A stretch of 64,000 nucleotides of DNA from NCBI RefSeq assembly GCF_001612685.1, contig NZ_BDAY01000021.1:92966-156965 (forward strand), read 5' to 3'. Position numbers and translations under genes: made by a program. Position 1 is the first letter of the stretch, and every line of letters starts with the position of its first letter. Below the pieces are notes generated by a model that was not told the DNA's origin, did no database searches, and saw nothing but the letters and a program-made list of their open reading frames with translations. Below are positions 54,600 through 63,357 of the stretch, in pieces. Source of the stretch: Nocardia altamirensis NBRC 108246. GTDB lineage: Bacteria > Actinomycetota > Actinomycetes > Mycobacteriales > Mycobacteriaceae.

Positions 54600-55619
54600 A
54601 TGAGCGTAACCGTCGGTAATAGTTCTGAATTTGTTCACAAGCCTGTGCCGGAGCCGATAACCTCTCCGCTCCCCCTGGCCGCCGAGGCAGTCGCCACAGA
54701 CGTACTCCGCCTGGTCTTCGCCAGGCGTCGGAGCGCCGAACCGGACGCGGTCTGCGACGTCGGCCCCTGCGATGAGTGTTTCGCGCCGCATCTGAAGAAG
54801 GTGATCGGGTTTGTCGAGGCGGGCAAGCCGGTGCACTTCGTGATTCCCGCCTTCCCTGCCAAGTCGCGCAACCGCCGCAAAACCCTTGGGCGACTGCCGG
54901 ATATGGCCGAGACGTTGGCGATCGAGTCGCTGCAGGGGTTCTGCGATCAGGTGTCAGCGGTCTATGCCCCTGGCGCGATCGTGACGATCTGCTCGGACGG
55001 CCACGTCTTCAGCGACTCACTGGGCATTCCGGACCCGAACGTCGACGAGTATGCCGCCGAGCTGCGCCGGGTGATCCGGTCCACCGGTGGTGGCTCCATC
55101 GGCCTGTACGGGTTGCGTGACGCCATGCCTGGGCTGTCGTGGGACGAGCGCCGCGCGCGTCTGCTCGAGGAGTTCGCCACGAGCATCGACTCGATTCGCG
55201 AGTCGGTGAAAACAGATCCGGCGATGCGACGGATGTTCAACGGTATCCACCGATTCATGGTGGAGGACAACACGGCACTGATGCCGGAGTTGAGCGCGAC
55301 CCAGCGGCGCAACCGGTCGAAGGAGACCGCTTACGAAGTGGTGCAGCGCAGTCAGGCATGGAGCGGCTTGGTCGCCGGGGTGTTCCCCGACGCGGTACGG
55401 CTGTCCATCCATCCGCAAACCCACCACAGCGGAAAGATCGGCTTCCACCTGCTGCGGACTCCGGACAACTGGCTGACCCCGTGGCACGGCGTCGTGCTCG
55501 ACGACGGCACGAGATACACGCTGATCAAGCGGGCCGAGGCGGAAGACCTTGGCGCACGCCTGATCTGGCGCAACAGCCGGCCGAGCCACTTCGTACTCGC
55601 AACCCGAGGAACACTATGA
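54600..55619 (+). CDS. isnA: Isonitrile (isocyanide) synthase, PvcA/IsnA/DIT1 family
   Basis: 339 residues from the ATG at 54600; the frame is open upstream without similarity. Family blocks are PVHFVIPAFPAKSRNRRKTLGRLPDMAETLAIE (in part, ~80-110), IVTICSDGHVFSDSLGI (~120-137), the KRAEAEDLGARLIW end and LSIHPQTHHSGKIGFHLL (~262-280). The basic cluster KSRNRRK is the ribulose-5-phosphate-handling segment. Known members turn the amino group of Tyr or Trp into an isonitrile using ribulose 5-phosphate as carbon source. Overlap with the next gene (ATGA) reproduces the universal IsnA-IsnB pair. Whether Tyr, Trp or another amino acid is used cannot be told. Confidence 0.92.
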   Translation: MSVTVGNSSEFVHKPVPEPITSPLPLAAEAVATDVLRLVFARRRSAEPDAVCDVGPCDECFAPHLKKVIGFVEAGKPVHFVIPAFPAKSRNRRKTLGRLPDMAETLAIESLQGFCDQVSAVYAPGAIVTICSDGHVFSDSLGIPDPNVDEYAAELRRVIRSTGGGSIGLYGLRDAMPGLSWDERRARLLEEFATSIDSIRESVKTDPAMRRMFNGIHRFMVEDNTALMPELSATQRRNRSKETAYEVVQRSQAWSGLVAGVFPDAVRLSIHPQTHHSGKIGFHLLRTPDNWLTPWHGVVLDDGTRYTLIKRAEAEDLGARLIWRNSRPSHFVLATRGTL

Positions 55620-56425
55620 CAAACCGCGTACATCCGCCCGTGCTCGATGGGACGGACCTGTCACCCTTTGCCCGTATCGTCACCGCACCTGCCGGCGGGC
55701 AGACCCTCGCCGATCTGCCGGTCGAGGATCTCCTCGCGACCGTGCTCGCCACCAAAGTGACGGTGCTGCGCGGCTACGGTCTGCTCGACAAGCCGGAGCT
55801 CGAGCAGTACTGCCGCGCCGCGGGGGAGCTGTTGCAGTGGGACTTCGGCACGATCCTCGACCTGGTGGTCAAAGACAACCCGCAGAACTATCTGTTCGAC
55901 AAGGGTGATGTGCCGTTCCACTGGGACGGTGCGTTCGCCGCGCAGGTGCCGCGGTTCTTCCTGTTCCAGTGTGTACAAGGCAGTGCACAAGGTGCAGGTG
56001 GGGAGACGGTGTTCTCCGACACGACTCAGGTGTATCGCGAAGCGCCGCAAGAGCTCAAGGATCTTTGGGCGCAGACCACCATCACCTATCGGACCGACAA
56101 ACTCGCGCACTACGGCGGGCTGGCCAAGTGGCCACTGCTCGGTACACACCCGGCCACCGGCGAGACGACCATCCGCTATGCCGAACCACTCGATCCCACA
56201 AAGTATCTCAACCCGCTCTTCCTCACCCTCGAGGGGATTTCGCCCGAGGACGGCGTCCGGGTGATGGAGGACCTGCGCGAGCGACTGCACGACCCGCGCT
56301 ACTGCTACGCCCACCCATGGGAAACCGGCGACATCGTCGTCGTCGAAAACCACGCGCTGCTACACGGACGCAACGGATTCAGCGGATCCGCCGAGCGCCA
56401 CGTACAGCGCATCCAGATCGTCTGA
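55616..56425 (+). CDS. isnB: PvcB/IsnB-like Fe(II)/2-oxoglutarate oxygenase
   Basis: 269 residues, coupled to isnA by ATGA. Iron ligands are H102-x-D104 (VPFHWDGAF) and H250 in ENHALLHGRNGF; R261 is the likely 2-oxoglutarate arginine. The fold is TauD/TfdA. In isonitrile pathways this partner desaturates the side chain and often decarboxylates, giving vinyl isonitriles (as in xanthocillin, rhabduscin and paerucumarin routes). The pairing makes a vinyl isonitrile the best-supported early product here. Confidence 0.9.
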   Translation: MTNRVHPPVLDGTDLSPFARIVTAPAGGQTLADLPVEDLLATVLATKVTVLRGYGLLDKPELEQYCRAAGELLQWDFGTILDLVVKDNPQNYLFDKGDVPFHWDGAFAAQVPRFFLFQCVQGSAQGAGGETVFSDTTQVYREAPQELKDLWAQTTITYRTDKLAHYGGLAKWPLLGTHPATGETTIRYAEPLDPTKYLNPLFLTLEGISPEDGVRVMEDLRERLHDPRYCYAHPWETGDIVVVENHALLHGRNGFSGSAERHVQRIQIV

Positions 56426-56450
56426 TCGTCTGCTCGTCGAAAGGTCTACT

Positions 56451-58250
56451 ATGCCAACACCTGTCACCGAAATGGCTACCGAGTACGACGTGGTGATCAT
56501 GGGCGGCGGACCCGCCGGGTCGACCCTCGCCGCCATGCTGTGCCGCGACACCGATCTGCGGGTTGCCGTCTTCGACCGGGAAGTGTTCCCGCGTGAGCAC
56601 ATCGGGGAATCCGGCGCGCATCCGCTGGTGCCGGTCCTACAAGCCAGTGGGGCGCTGGAGAAGGTGCTCGCCAGTCAGTGCTGGATTCAGAAGTTCGGCG
56701 GAATCTTCCAGTGGGACAACGATCGTCCGTTCGTTTCGCTCTTCGAGCACGCCGACTACCTGGTCGACGGGGTGAACCGCTGGTCGATTCACGTCAACCG
56801 GGAAGAGTTCGACACCGTCCTGCTCGATCACGCCGAGGACAGCGGCGCACATGTCTTCCAGGGGGTCCGGATCACCCAATTCGGGTACGGCGAAGGTCAC
56901 GCGACCGTCGTACTGGAAGACGGCACCCCGATCCGGGCAGGCTATTTCATCGACGCGTCGGGCCGGGCGAACTCGGTGGCCGCGCGCGGATCGCAGCGGG
57001 ACAAGCAGTGGCTCTCGGAGTACCGCAACATCGCGGTGTGGTCGCACTTCCGCAACTGCATTCCGGCGCAGCAGATTCCGGGTGACTGGAACGTGTTCCG
57101 GGAGAAGAACCAGTCGCCCATCTACTGCACAGCCTTCGAGCACGGTTGGGTCTGGTACATCCCGACACCACGGGATATCGATGGGGTGCGGGAGAACGTC
57201 TGGTCCATCGGCATCGTCACCAACCCGGACACGATGTCGCGGGTGAACCTGCGTGATCCGGAGATCTTCGCCAAGGCGCTGCACTCGATTCCGGTGCTGC
57301 GTGATCTGATCGTCGATGCGGAGCCGATCCGCCCGGAAATGCTGACCGCGACGAACTATTCGCGGATCAGCGATCACTTCGGGTCCTTCGACGAGCGCTG
57401 GCTCGCGGTCGGGGATGCGTCGTACTTCGTGGATCCGTTGTTCTCGTCGGGGATGTCGTTCGCGGTGACCCAGGCATGGGCGGCGGCACTGGTGCTGCGC
57501 AAGAGCTTCGACCCTTCGGTCGACGAGCAGACCAAGCGAGATCTCTGGCGCGACTACGACGTCGAATGGCGGGCCATGGCCGAGACATTCGCGCTCGGCA
57601 TCGACCAGTGGTACCACGAGATCTCGCGCACGCACCCGACCAGTACGTACTGGCAGCGCGAAAATCGCGGCGGCACATTGGAAAACGCCACCGAGGCCAC
57701 CTTCCAGGCGTTGCTGAACACGGCGCTGGTCCCCGACCTGCTCAACGTGATGACCAACGGCAGCCGGGACCCGCGCGATCTGGCCACCGAGGGCCCCTAC
57801 CTGCAAGCTGTGAGTGCCGCCGACACCGTGGAACTCGCAGCAGTGGAACGGATTTCGCTGGCGCCAGAGACCAGGATCCGCGCGAGCGTCGCCGCCGACA
57901 TCCCCGGATTCAAGGGCATGTCACCACCATTCGAGATCCCGCAGGAAGCACGCGACGGGCTTGCCCACTATTGGCTCGACCCGATCGCCAACACCGATTC
58001 GGCGCCGTCCCCGCTGGTCGATACGGTGCCGTGTCACCGCTTCTACTCCAGCGAGGACCCCGAGATCGAGGTGCGCTGCCTGGAACGCGATGGCGGACAG
58101 GGACTGTGGGACGCGCTCTCGAACGGTCCGGTGCTGTGGTCCGAGCTGGCGCCGACGCTGTCGGCACTGCAAGGGCGGGCGATCAAGCGATTGCTCCGCG
58201 CGGGCCTCGTTGTCACCGAAACCAATGGTCAGAGCGGCGGTGCCCAGTGA
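56451..58250 (+). CDS. Flavin-dependent halogenase-like protein
   Basis: 599 residues, ATG with GAAAGG upstream. The FAD site GGGPAG (18-23), then FPREHIGES (~46-54), K81 in WIQKFGGIFQW as candidate for the catalytic lysine, WVWYIP (233-238) matching the halogenase WxWxIP motif, and GDASYFVDPLFSSGM (321-335) are all in order. The pattern is closest to the CmlS/CndH branch, which acts on carrier-bound or small phenolic substrates. The C-terminal ~200 residues form an extra domain. With isnA/isnB upstream it may chlorinate or brominate an aromatic isonitrile. A plain monooxygenase is the alternative because related hydroxylases share the fold but usually lack WxWxIP. Confidence 0.82.
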   Translation: MPTPVTEMATEYDVVIMGGGPAGSTLAAMLCRDTDLRVAVFDREVFPREHIGESGAHPLVPVLQASGALEKVLASQCWIQKFGGIFQWDNDRPFVSLFEHADYLVDGVNRWSIHVNREEFDTVLLDHAEDSGAHVFQGVRITQFGYGEGHATVVLEDGTPIRAGYFIDASGRANSVAARGSQRDKQWLSEYRNIAVWSHFRNCIPAQQIPGDWNVFREKNQSPIYCTAFEHGWVWYIPTPRDIDGVRENVWSIGIVTNPDTMSRVNLRDPEIFAKALHSIPVLRDLIVDAEPIRPEMLTATNYSRISDHFGSFDERWLAVGDASYFVDPLFSSGMSFAVTQAWAAALVLRKSFDPSVDEQTKRDLWRDYDVEWRAMAETFALGIDQWYHEISRTHPTSTYWQRENRGGTLENATEATFQALLNTALVPDLLNVMTNGSRDPRDLATEGPYLQAVSAADTVELAAVERISLAPETRIRASVAADIPGFKGMSPPFEIPQEARDGLAHYWLDPIANTDSAPSPLVDTVPCHRFYSSEDPEIEVRCLERDGGQGLWDALSNGPVLWSELAPTLSALQGRAIKRLLRAGLVVTETNGQSGGAQ

Positions 58251-58284
58251 ACGCCGCGACAACCCCGATCCTGAGGAGAGTGCG

Positions 58285-59433
58285 ATGAGCTCCGACTTGC
58301 TCACCACCATCGGTGCATTGGCACCACAGCTGACCGGTGCTGCGGACAAGGCCGACACGGACCGCAGGCTGTCCGACGAGACCGTCGCTGCGATGCAGGC
58401 GGCGGGTGTGTTCCGGGTGTCGGCGCCCAAGCGGTACGGCGGCGGGGAGGCTGGACTCCGCACCCACCTCGAGGTGGCGTCCGCCGTTGCCGCGATGGAC
58501 GGCAGCGTCGGCTGGCTGACCGGGCTGTGGAACGGCAACAACTGGTGCGTTGCCCATTTTCCGGAACAGGCGCAGGACGATGTGTGGGGCAGTTCGCCCG
58601 ATACCTTGATCAGCGGCACCCTGAAGCCGAGTGGCCCGGTCCGCCAGGTGCCCGGCGGCTTCCGGCTCAGTGGCGCATGGAGTTACGCCTCCGGGATCTG
58701 GCACGCGTCGTGGGCGATCGCGTCGGCAGTCCTCGACGATGGTCCTGCGGCTTTCCTGGTGCCGCGCGAGGACTTCGAGATCGTGGACGAGTGGCACATG
58801 ACCGGGATGCGTGCGACGGGCAGCAACCGCTTCGTTGTCGACGACGCATTCGTGCCCGACCACCGCGTCATGCGGCTCGGCCCGCTGGTGGCGGGGGCGA
58901 ACGCTACCGATGCCGGCGCTGCCGCGGCCTTCCGCACCGCCATGGTGCCAACGCTCGTGTTGATGGTCGTCGGGCCGCAGCTCGGGCTCGGCCGTGCTGC
59001 GCTGTCCCACGTCATCGAGGGTGCGGGGAACAAGGGCATCGCCTTCACCAGCTTCGACCGCCAATCCGATTCTGTCGCTTTTCAGCTGCAGATCGCCGAG
59101 GCGGCCACCGCGCTGGACACCGCCGAACTGCATGCCTACCGTGCCGCTGACGCCATGGACGTGCATGCCGCCGAAGCCGTCTATCCCGACGAACTGCTCC
59201 GTGCTCGCTACCGCGCCGACGCCGCGGTAGCCGCACGGAGCGTGAACCGTGCACTGGAAGTCCTGATGACCGCGCACGGTTCGAGCGGCTTCGCCGATGC
59301 CAGCCCACTCCAACGCATTTGGCGTGACGCCAGTGTGGCCGCCCGCCACGGCATGCTCATCCCGCAGGTCAACCTGGAGATCTACGGTGCAGCTCTGGTC
59401 GGCGCAAAAAACACCGTGAGTCCCTTCGCCTGA
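58285..59433 (+). CDS. Acyl-CoA-dehydrogenase-fold flavin monooxygenase (class D), isonitrile operon
   Basis: 382 residues from the ATG at 58285 (GAGGAGAG upstream); the frame is open earlier inside the halogenase gene. Segments RVSAPKRYGGGEAGLRTHLEVASAVAAMDGSVGWL (in part), SGAWSYASGIWHASWAI and the final GSSGFADASPLQRIWRDASVAARHGML fit the HsaA/DszC/HpaB-like branch that uses reduced flavin and oxygen. The catalytic glutamate of true acyl-CoA dehydrogenases is not apparent. It would hydroxylate an aromatic ring or oxidise nitrogen or sulfur. Same family as the minus-strand gene at 61-62 kb. A strong terminator ends the operon. Confidence 0.82.
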   Translation: MSSDLLTTIGALAPQLTGAADKADTDRRLSDETVAAMQAAGVFRVSAPKRYGGGEAGLRTHLEVASAVAAMDGSVGWLTGLWNGNNWCVAHFPEQAQDDVWGSSPDTLISGTLKPSGPVRQVPGGFRLSGAWSYASGIWHASWAIASAVLDDGPAAFLVPREDFEIVDEWHMTGMRATGSNRFVVDDAFVPDHRVMRLGPLVAGANATDAGAAAAFRTAMVPTLVLMVVGPQLGLGRAALSHVIEGAGNKGIAFTSFDRQSDSVAFQLQIAEAATALDTAELHAYRAADAMDVHAAEAVYPDELLRARYRADAAVAARSVNRALEVLMTAHGSSGFADASPLQRIWRDASVAARHGMLIPQVNLEIYGAALVGAKNTVSPFA

Positions 59434-59497
59434 TGCCGGAAACCCTTATCCGACACGAAGGAGCAACACCGACTGTCGTCTGACCTACCCGATGGAA

Positions 59498-59548
59498 ATC
59501 CGAATGGCCCCTCGAGCCAAGCCAATTCGCCCAAGGGGCCATTCGGAT
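59498..59548. terminator. Bidirectional terminator after the isonitrile operon
   Basis: ATCCGAATGGCCCCT (59498-59512) and AGGGGCCATTCGGAT (59534-59548) are perfect 15-base arms with a 21-base loop between converging genes. Confidence 0.88.
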
Positions 59549-59566
59549 CCACCGACCTCGCCTGGG

Positions 59567-60742
59567 TCAGCCCCACCATTCGCCGGTGGGGACGCCTTGG
59601 GACGTGGGGGTGCCTGGTTCGTTGGCGCTGGTGACGATGACGGTGTTGCCGCCTAGGCGTTTCGCCACGTACATGGCGTCGTCGGATAGTTGGAGTAGGT
59701 GTCTGCCTGCGGGTTCGGTGCATTTGGCAGCCATCTGGGTGCCGTCCCACAGGGCGACGCCGACGCTCGCGGTGACCTCGACGGGGAGATTCGGCATGGT
59801 CGCGATGGCGGCACGGAGTCGTTCGCCGATCTCGTCGGACGGGTCGAGCAGCTGACCGACGAGCGCGAACTCCTCACCGCCGATGCGCGCAACGAGGGCA
59901 TCGGGGTCGACGGTCGCACGTAGGCGTTGCGCAGTGCTCACCAGGACGTCGTCGCCGACCGCGTGTCCGAAGGTGTCGTTGACGGTCTTGAAGCGGTCGA
60001 GATCCACTGTCGCGAAATAGCATGCCCGCGTTTCGCGCCGACGAGAGAAGCGGCGGCGCGAATCCGAACAGTCGACATGGCGCTGCATGTGGTAGTCCAG
60101 GCCGCGCCGATTCATCAGGCCGGTCAGCGGATCCGTCAGGGCGTCGCGGCGCAATACCCAATGGCAGAACTGCACAATCGGCAACACGAAGATATCGACG
60201 ACAAACGACACGAGCACCACGACGACACCTAGCGCGGCATCGCCGGCCCCGTGCCCGTCGCCGAGCACCATCATCAGCGACAACACCACGATCGACAACA
60301 GCGACCAGCCGACGTGCCACAGCAGAAATCGCGGCCCGTGGAAAATGGTCACATAACCCCCGGTGACCACCAGCAACGCGCTGCCCATCGCACCGAGTAG
60401 CCGGTCCTGCACCATGACGTTGTTGGCGGTGATGGCGATGTCGACCATGGCGATCAGCACCAACGATTCGGCTTCGCCAGGCCACGGCAGCAACCACCAG
60501 CGCAACGTCCACAGCACGGCGGTCGTGGCGACGATGCCTGCTTGAATGTCCCCGGCCGTTCCGTGCTGCCCGGCCGGGGAGCACAGCGCGACGATCGTGA
60601 TCGCCAGCATGACGAGACCCGCACAGCCGACCATCGTCTTCAACGGCCGCAAGGCCGAATGCGCCCCGATCGTGTCGACCAGCCAGCGATAGTCGATGCG
60701 CTCGCTCCACCAGGATCGGAGCACCGACCGACTATCGCCCAC
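59567..60742 (-). CDS. Membrane-bound GGDEF diguanylate cyclase
   Basis: About 391 residues from the GTG at 60740-60742 (GAGGCGG eight bases upstream; a TTG one codon earlier is possible). Five or six hydrophobic segments (~45-200) precede a GGDEF domain with DPLTGLMNRRGLDYHMQ, DLDRFKTVNDTFGHAVGDDVL and the active-site RIGGEEF (~310), so it should make c-di-GMP. No inhibitory RxxD immediately before the site and no EAL domain are seen. It is unrelated in function to its neighbours and marks the end of the plus-strand metabolite genes. Confidence 0.92.
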   Translation of the reverse strand: MGDSRSVLRSWWSERIDYRWLVDTIGAHSALRPLKTMVGCAGLVMLAITIVALCSPAGQHGTAGDIQAGIVATTAVLWTLRWWLLPWPGEAESLVLIAMVDIAITANNVMVQDRLLGAMGSALLVVTGGYVTIFHGPRFLLWHVGWSLLSIVVLSLMMVLGDGHGAGDAALGVVVVLVSFVVDIFVLPIVQFCHWVLRRDALTDPLTGLMNRRGLDYHMQRHVDCSDSRRRFSRRRETRACYFATVDLDRFKTVNDTFGHAVGDDVLVSTAQRLRATVDPDALVARIGGEEFALVGQLLDPSDEIGERLRAAIATMPNLPVEVTASVGVALWDGTQMAAKCTEPAGRHLLQLSDDAMYVAKRLGGNTVIVTSANEPGTPTSQGVPTGEWWG

Positions 60743-60987
60743 CAATTCACCGCCTCATACGGCAACCGCGCCCGATCGGGTTGCGCAGATTGTTGGAACG
60801 AGCACCGGCCACAGGCGCGGAGCGCAACCGACCCTACCAAGATTATTCCATTTGGCAATACTTATCGGAGGCAATCCCTACGCCGCCAACACCATTCGCG
60901 AGAATTGTCCTTATTGCCGTCGTCGCAGGTTGCGGCTGATCCGGCGCCGCCATGGCGACGATGAGGCACGAGATTCCCTCCCTGTGC

Positions 60988-62169
60988 TCATAAATTATTG
61001 GTGTTCGGCTCTAGTCCGCACAGCATCCTGCCGTGCAATTCGATCGCGGTGTTCGGATGCAATGATGCGTGCTGGTGCACGACGCGGATATCGCGGTCGA
61101 TGCGTTGGATGGGCACATTTCGGTACACCGACGACGCACCGCTCGCGATGGTCAGGATGTCGACCGCCTCCTTTGCGCGCAGGCAGGAAGCGCTGATGCC
61201 GAACCGCACCCTGGCGCGCTCCGACAGTGTCCATACGGGATTGCTGACGGATTTTTCGTCAAGGAAGTCGGCGGTGCTGGTGATGTGGAACTCGGCCTCA
61301 TCGAGAAGCATTGCGGCGGTGCCGACTTGCATGTGGGTAATGGGAGCCGCACTCTGGCTGGCATAGTCCGTATACGTGATCGCGCGGCCGGGAAGCCGGT
61401 CATGGAATGCCTCGCGTGCGGCCCTGGCCAGGCCGAGCGGAACCCCTGCCACGGAAACGATCACGCCGAGAAACAGCGGCGTTCGGTAGAACGGGTTGTC
61501 CGGATCGCATTGGGCGCCGGATTGTCCTTTGAGGACCGTCGGCATCGGCAGGGCGCGTGCTTCGGGGATGAACACATCCTTTGCGACCGAAGTGACACTG
61601 CCGGATCCGCACAACCCGCTGGAGTGCCAATCATCGATCGTCGTGAAATCGCTGGACTTCGCCAACATCAGAAACGATCGATGCTTGCCTTCCGGCAGCG
61701 GATGCCGTGCGATGACAACATTCCAGTCACTCTGCGTCGCACCGGTATTGAAGGCCCATCGGCCGCTGATGAGGTAGCCACCGTCCGTCGGCACCGCCGT
61801 TCCCGGCTTCCCGAGGACCCCGCTGACCCGCGCGCCGGGGCTGCCGAATACCTCCGCTTGCACCTCCTCGGGGAAGAAGCCGACGATCCAGGCGAACGTG
61901 CACCACACCGATACCGTCCACGCCGTCGACGCGTCACCACGTGCGAGTTCCGCGATGACGTCGACCATCGTGCGGATGTCGACTTCATGACCGCCGTGGC
62001 GGGCAGGCGCCCGCAGCTGCGGCATTCCCGCGGTCGTCAGCGCGTCGATAATGTCGGAGGGCAGCCTGCGGTCGGCCTCGATACGTAAGGCATTCTCTTG
62101 CAACAAGGGGACCAGCTTCGTTGCTCGCTCGACGAGGTCGGCTCGAGATGCTATTTCGATGTGTTGCAC
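60988..62169 (-). CDS. Acyl-CoA-dehydrogenase-fold flavin monooxygenase (class D), divergent from AraC
   Basis: 393 residues from a GTG with GGGGGC upstream. Blocks IDALTTAGMPQLRAPARHGGHEVD, ARGDASTAWTVSVWCTFAWIVGFFP (in part), GRWAFNTGATQSDWNVVIA and GASSVYRNVPIQRIDRDIRVVHQHASLHPNTAIELHGRML (in part) match the same branch as the isonitrile-operon enzyme. It lies opposite an AraC gene, which probably regulates it. Substrate unknown; it may tailor the same product or be an independent catabolic enzyme. Confidence 0.82.
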   Translation of the reverse strand: MQHIEIASRADLVERATKLVPLLQENALRIEADRRLPSDIIDALTTAGMPQLRAPARHGGHEVDIRTMVDVIAELARGDASTAWTVSVWCTFAWIVGFFPEEVQAEVFGSPGARVSGVLGKPGTAVPTDGGYLISGRWAFNTGATQSDWNVVIARHPLPEGKHRSFLMLAKSSDFTTIDDWHSSGLCGSGSVTSVAKDVFIPEARALPMPTVLKGQSGAQCDPDNPFYRTPLFLGVIVSVAGVPLGLARAAREAFHDRLPGRAITYTDYASQSAAPITHMQVGTAAMLLDEAEFHITSTADFLDEKSVSNPVWTLSERARVRFGISASCLRAKEAVDILTIASGASSVYRNVPIQRIDRDIRVVHQHASLHPNTAIELHGRMLCGLEPNTNNL

Positions 62170-62407
62170 TAGATTGCCCCCGTTTCTCTTGGTACTGCGC
62201 TTTATTCGGTTGGTGACACAGCACCGAGGTGAGGCTATCGGCGGCAGGCCGCCGCAGGCTTGAACGAATGTCGCTTTTTCCGCAGCCGGTCGGGAGCTGG
62301 GACGATGCCATCGTGGTTCGGTGACCGAACCGAAAGATGAACCTTCTTATTCCATCAGGAAGTATTGCCGTGACCTATTTGTGGTTGGCTGACAGGGAGG
62401 TTCGGCC

Positions 62408-63259
62408 ATGCAGACGTCCAACTGTGCCGGCGTGCCGCATCCGCGGCTACGGCACATCGTCGACAAATATTGCGGCGGTTCCGCTTCGGTCCGGTCGGCT
62501 ACGGTCCGATCATCGCCATGGCTGGTTCCGGCCAGGGCACGGGTGCCACTGATCTTCTCCTTCGACACGTTCGACAGGCATCCGGTGCTGTGGAGTCCTG
62601 GTCTGCAAGCGACGTACGTCACGGGTCGGCCGAAACCTGGTGTCGCCGAGCCGATGTGGGCATGCATCAACCTGACACCGGTCGGCGCATACCGGTTGCT
62701 CGGTCTGCCCATCGCCGAATTGGGCGGGTACACAACCGATCTGGAGGCCGTGCTCGGTGCGGTCGGATCCGATCTGGCCGCCGCGGTCGGCGAGGCCGAT
62801 GATTGGCGGCGGCGATTCGCCGTGATCGAGAGTTTCTTGTTCGCCAGAGCGGAGGACGGTCCGTCGCCTGCTCCGGAAGTCGTCGAGGCCTGGCGGCGAT
62901 TGACCGTCACCGGCGGCCGGATCCGCATCGAAACCCTCGCGGCCGCCGTCGGCTGGAGTCGCAAACATCTGGCCAAGAGATTTGCCGCGCAGCTAGGGCA
63001 GTCGCCGCAGACGATGGCCCGGCTGATTCGTTTCCGAACGGCCTTCTCCCGGCTGATCGACGGATATCCTGGCACGCTCGCCGATCTCGCGGCCGAGACG
63101 GGTTACAGCGATCACGCGCACCTTTCCCGTGCCTTCGCCGAGTTTGCCGGCGCCGCGCCGAGTGAGATCACCGCCCGGCTCTTACCGTGCGCGTGCATGG
63201 CCGCGAAAAAGCGTCACTCATTCAAGAACGCTGCGGCAGACCGGGTGAACAGGGCGTAG
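62408..63259 (+). CDS. AraC-family transcriptional regulator
   Basis: 283 residues, ATG with GGGAGG seven bases upstream. The double HTH is C-terminal: IRIETLAAAVGWSRKHLAKRFAAQLGQSPQTMARLIRFRTAFSRL (in part) and LADLAAETGYSDHAHLSRAFAEFAGAAPSEI. The N-terminal ~150 residues include the DUF6597-like HPRLRHIVDKY...HPVLWSPGLQATYVTGRP region seen in many actinobacterial AraC proteins. Divergent orientation, 238 bases from the monooxygenase gene, suggests it activates that gene. Confidence 0.9.
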   Translation: MQTSNCAGVPHPRLRHIVDKYCGGSASVRSATVRSSPWLVPARARVPLIFSFDTFDRHPVLWSPGLQATYVTGRPKPGVAEPMWACINLTPVGAYRLLGLPIAELGGYTTDLEAVLGAVGSDLAAAVGEADDWRRRFAVIESFLFARAEDGPSPAPEVVEAWRRLTVTGGRIRIETLAAAVGWSRKHLAKRFAAQLGQSPQTMARLIRFRTAFSRLIDGYPGTLADLAAETGYSDHAHLSRAFAEFAGAAPSEITARLLPCACMAAKKRHSFKNAAADRVNRA

Positions 63260-63357
63260 AGGGCGGCGGGGTCCATGCCGCGGCCGAGTTTGTTCGGCAC
63301 GGTGCGGCTCCGAGGGAATGTGCCGCCCGCGAGGAGTACTGCGCTCGACATCAGGGA

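Noticed and set aside
56451..58250. Geranylgeranyl reductase-type or simple aromatic hydroxylase
   Set aside because: WxWxIP and a lysine in the halogenase position are both present; hydroxylase activity is still kept as an alternative.
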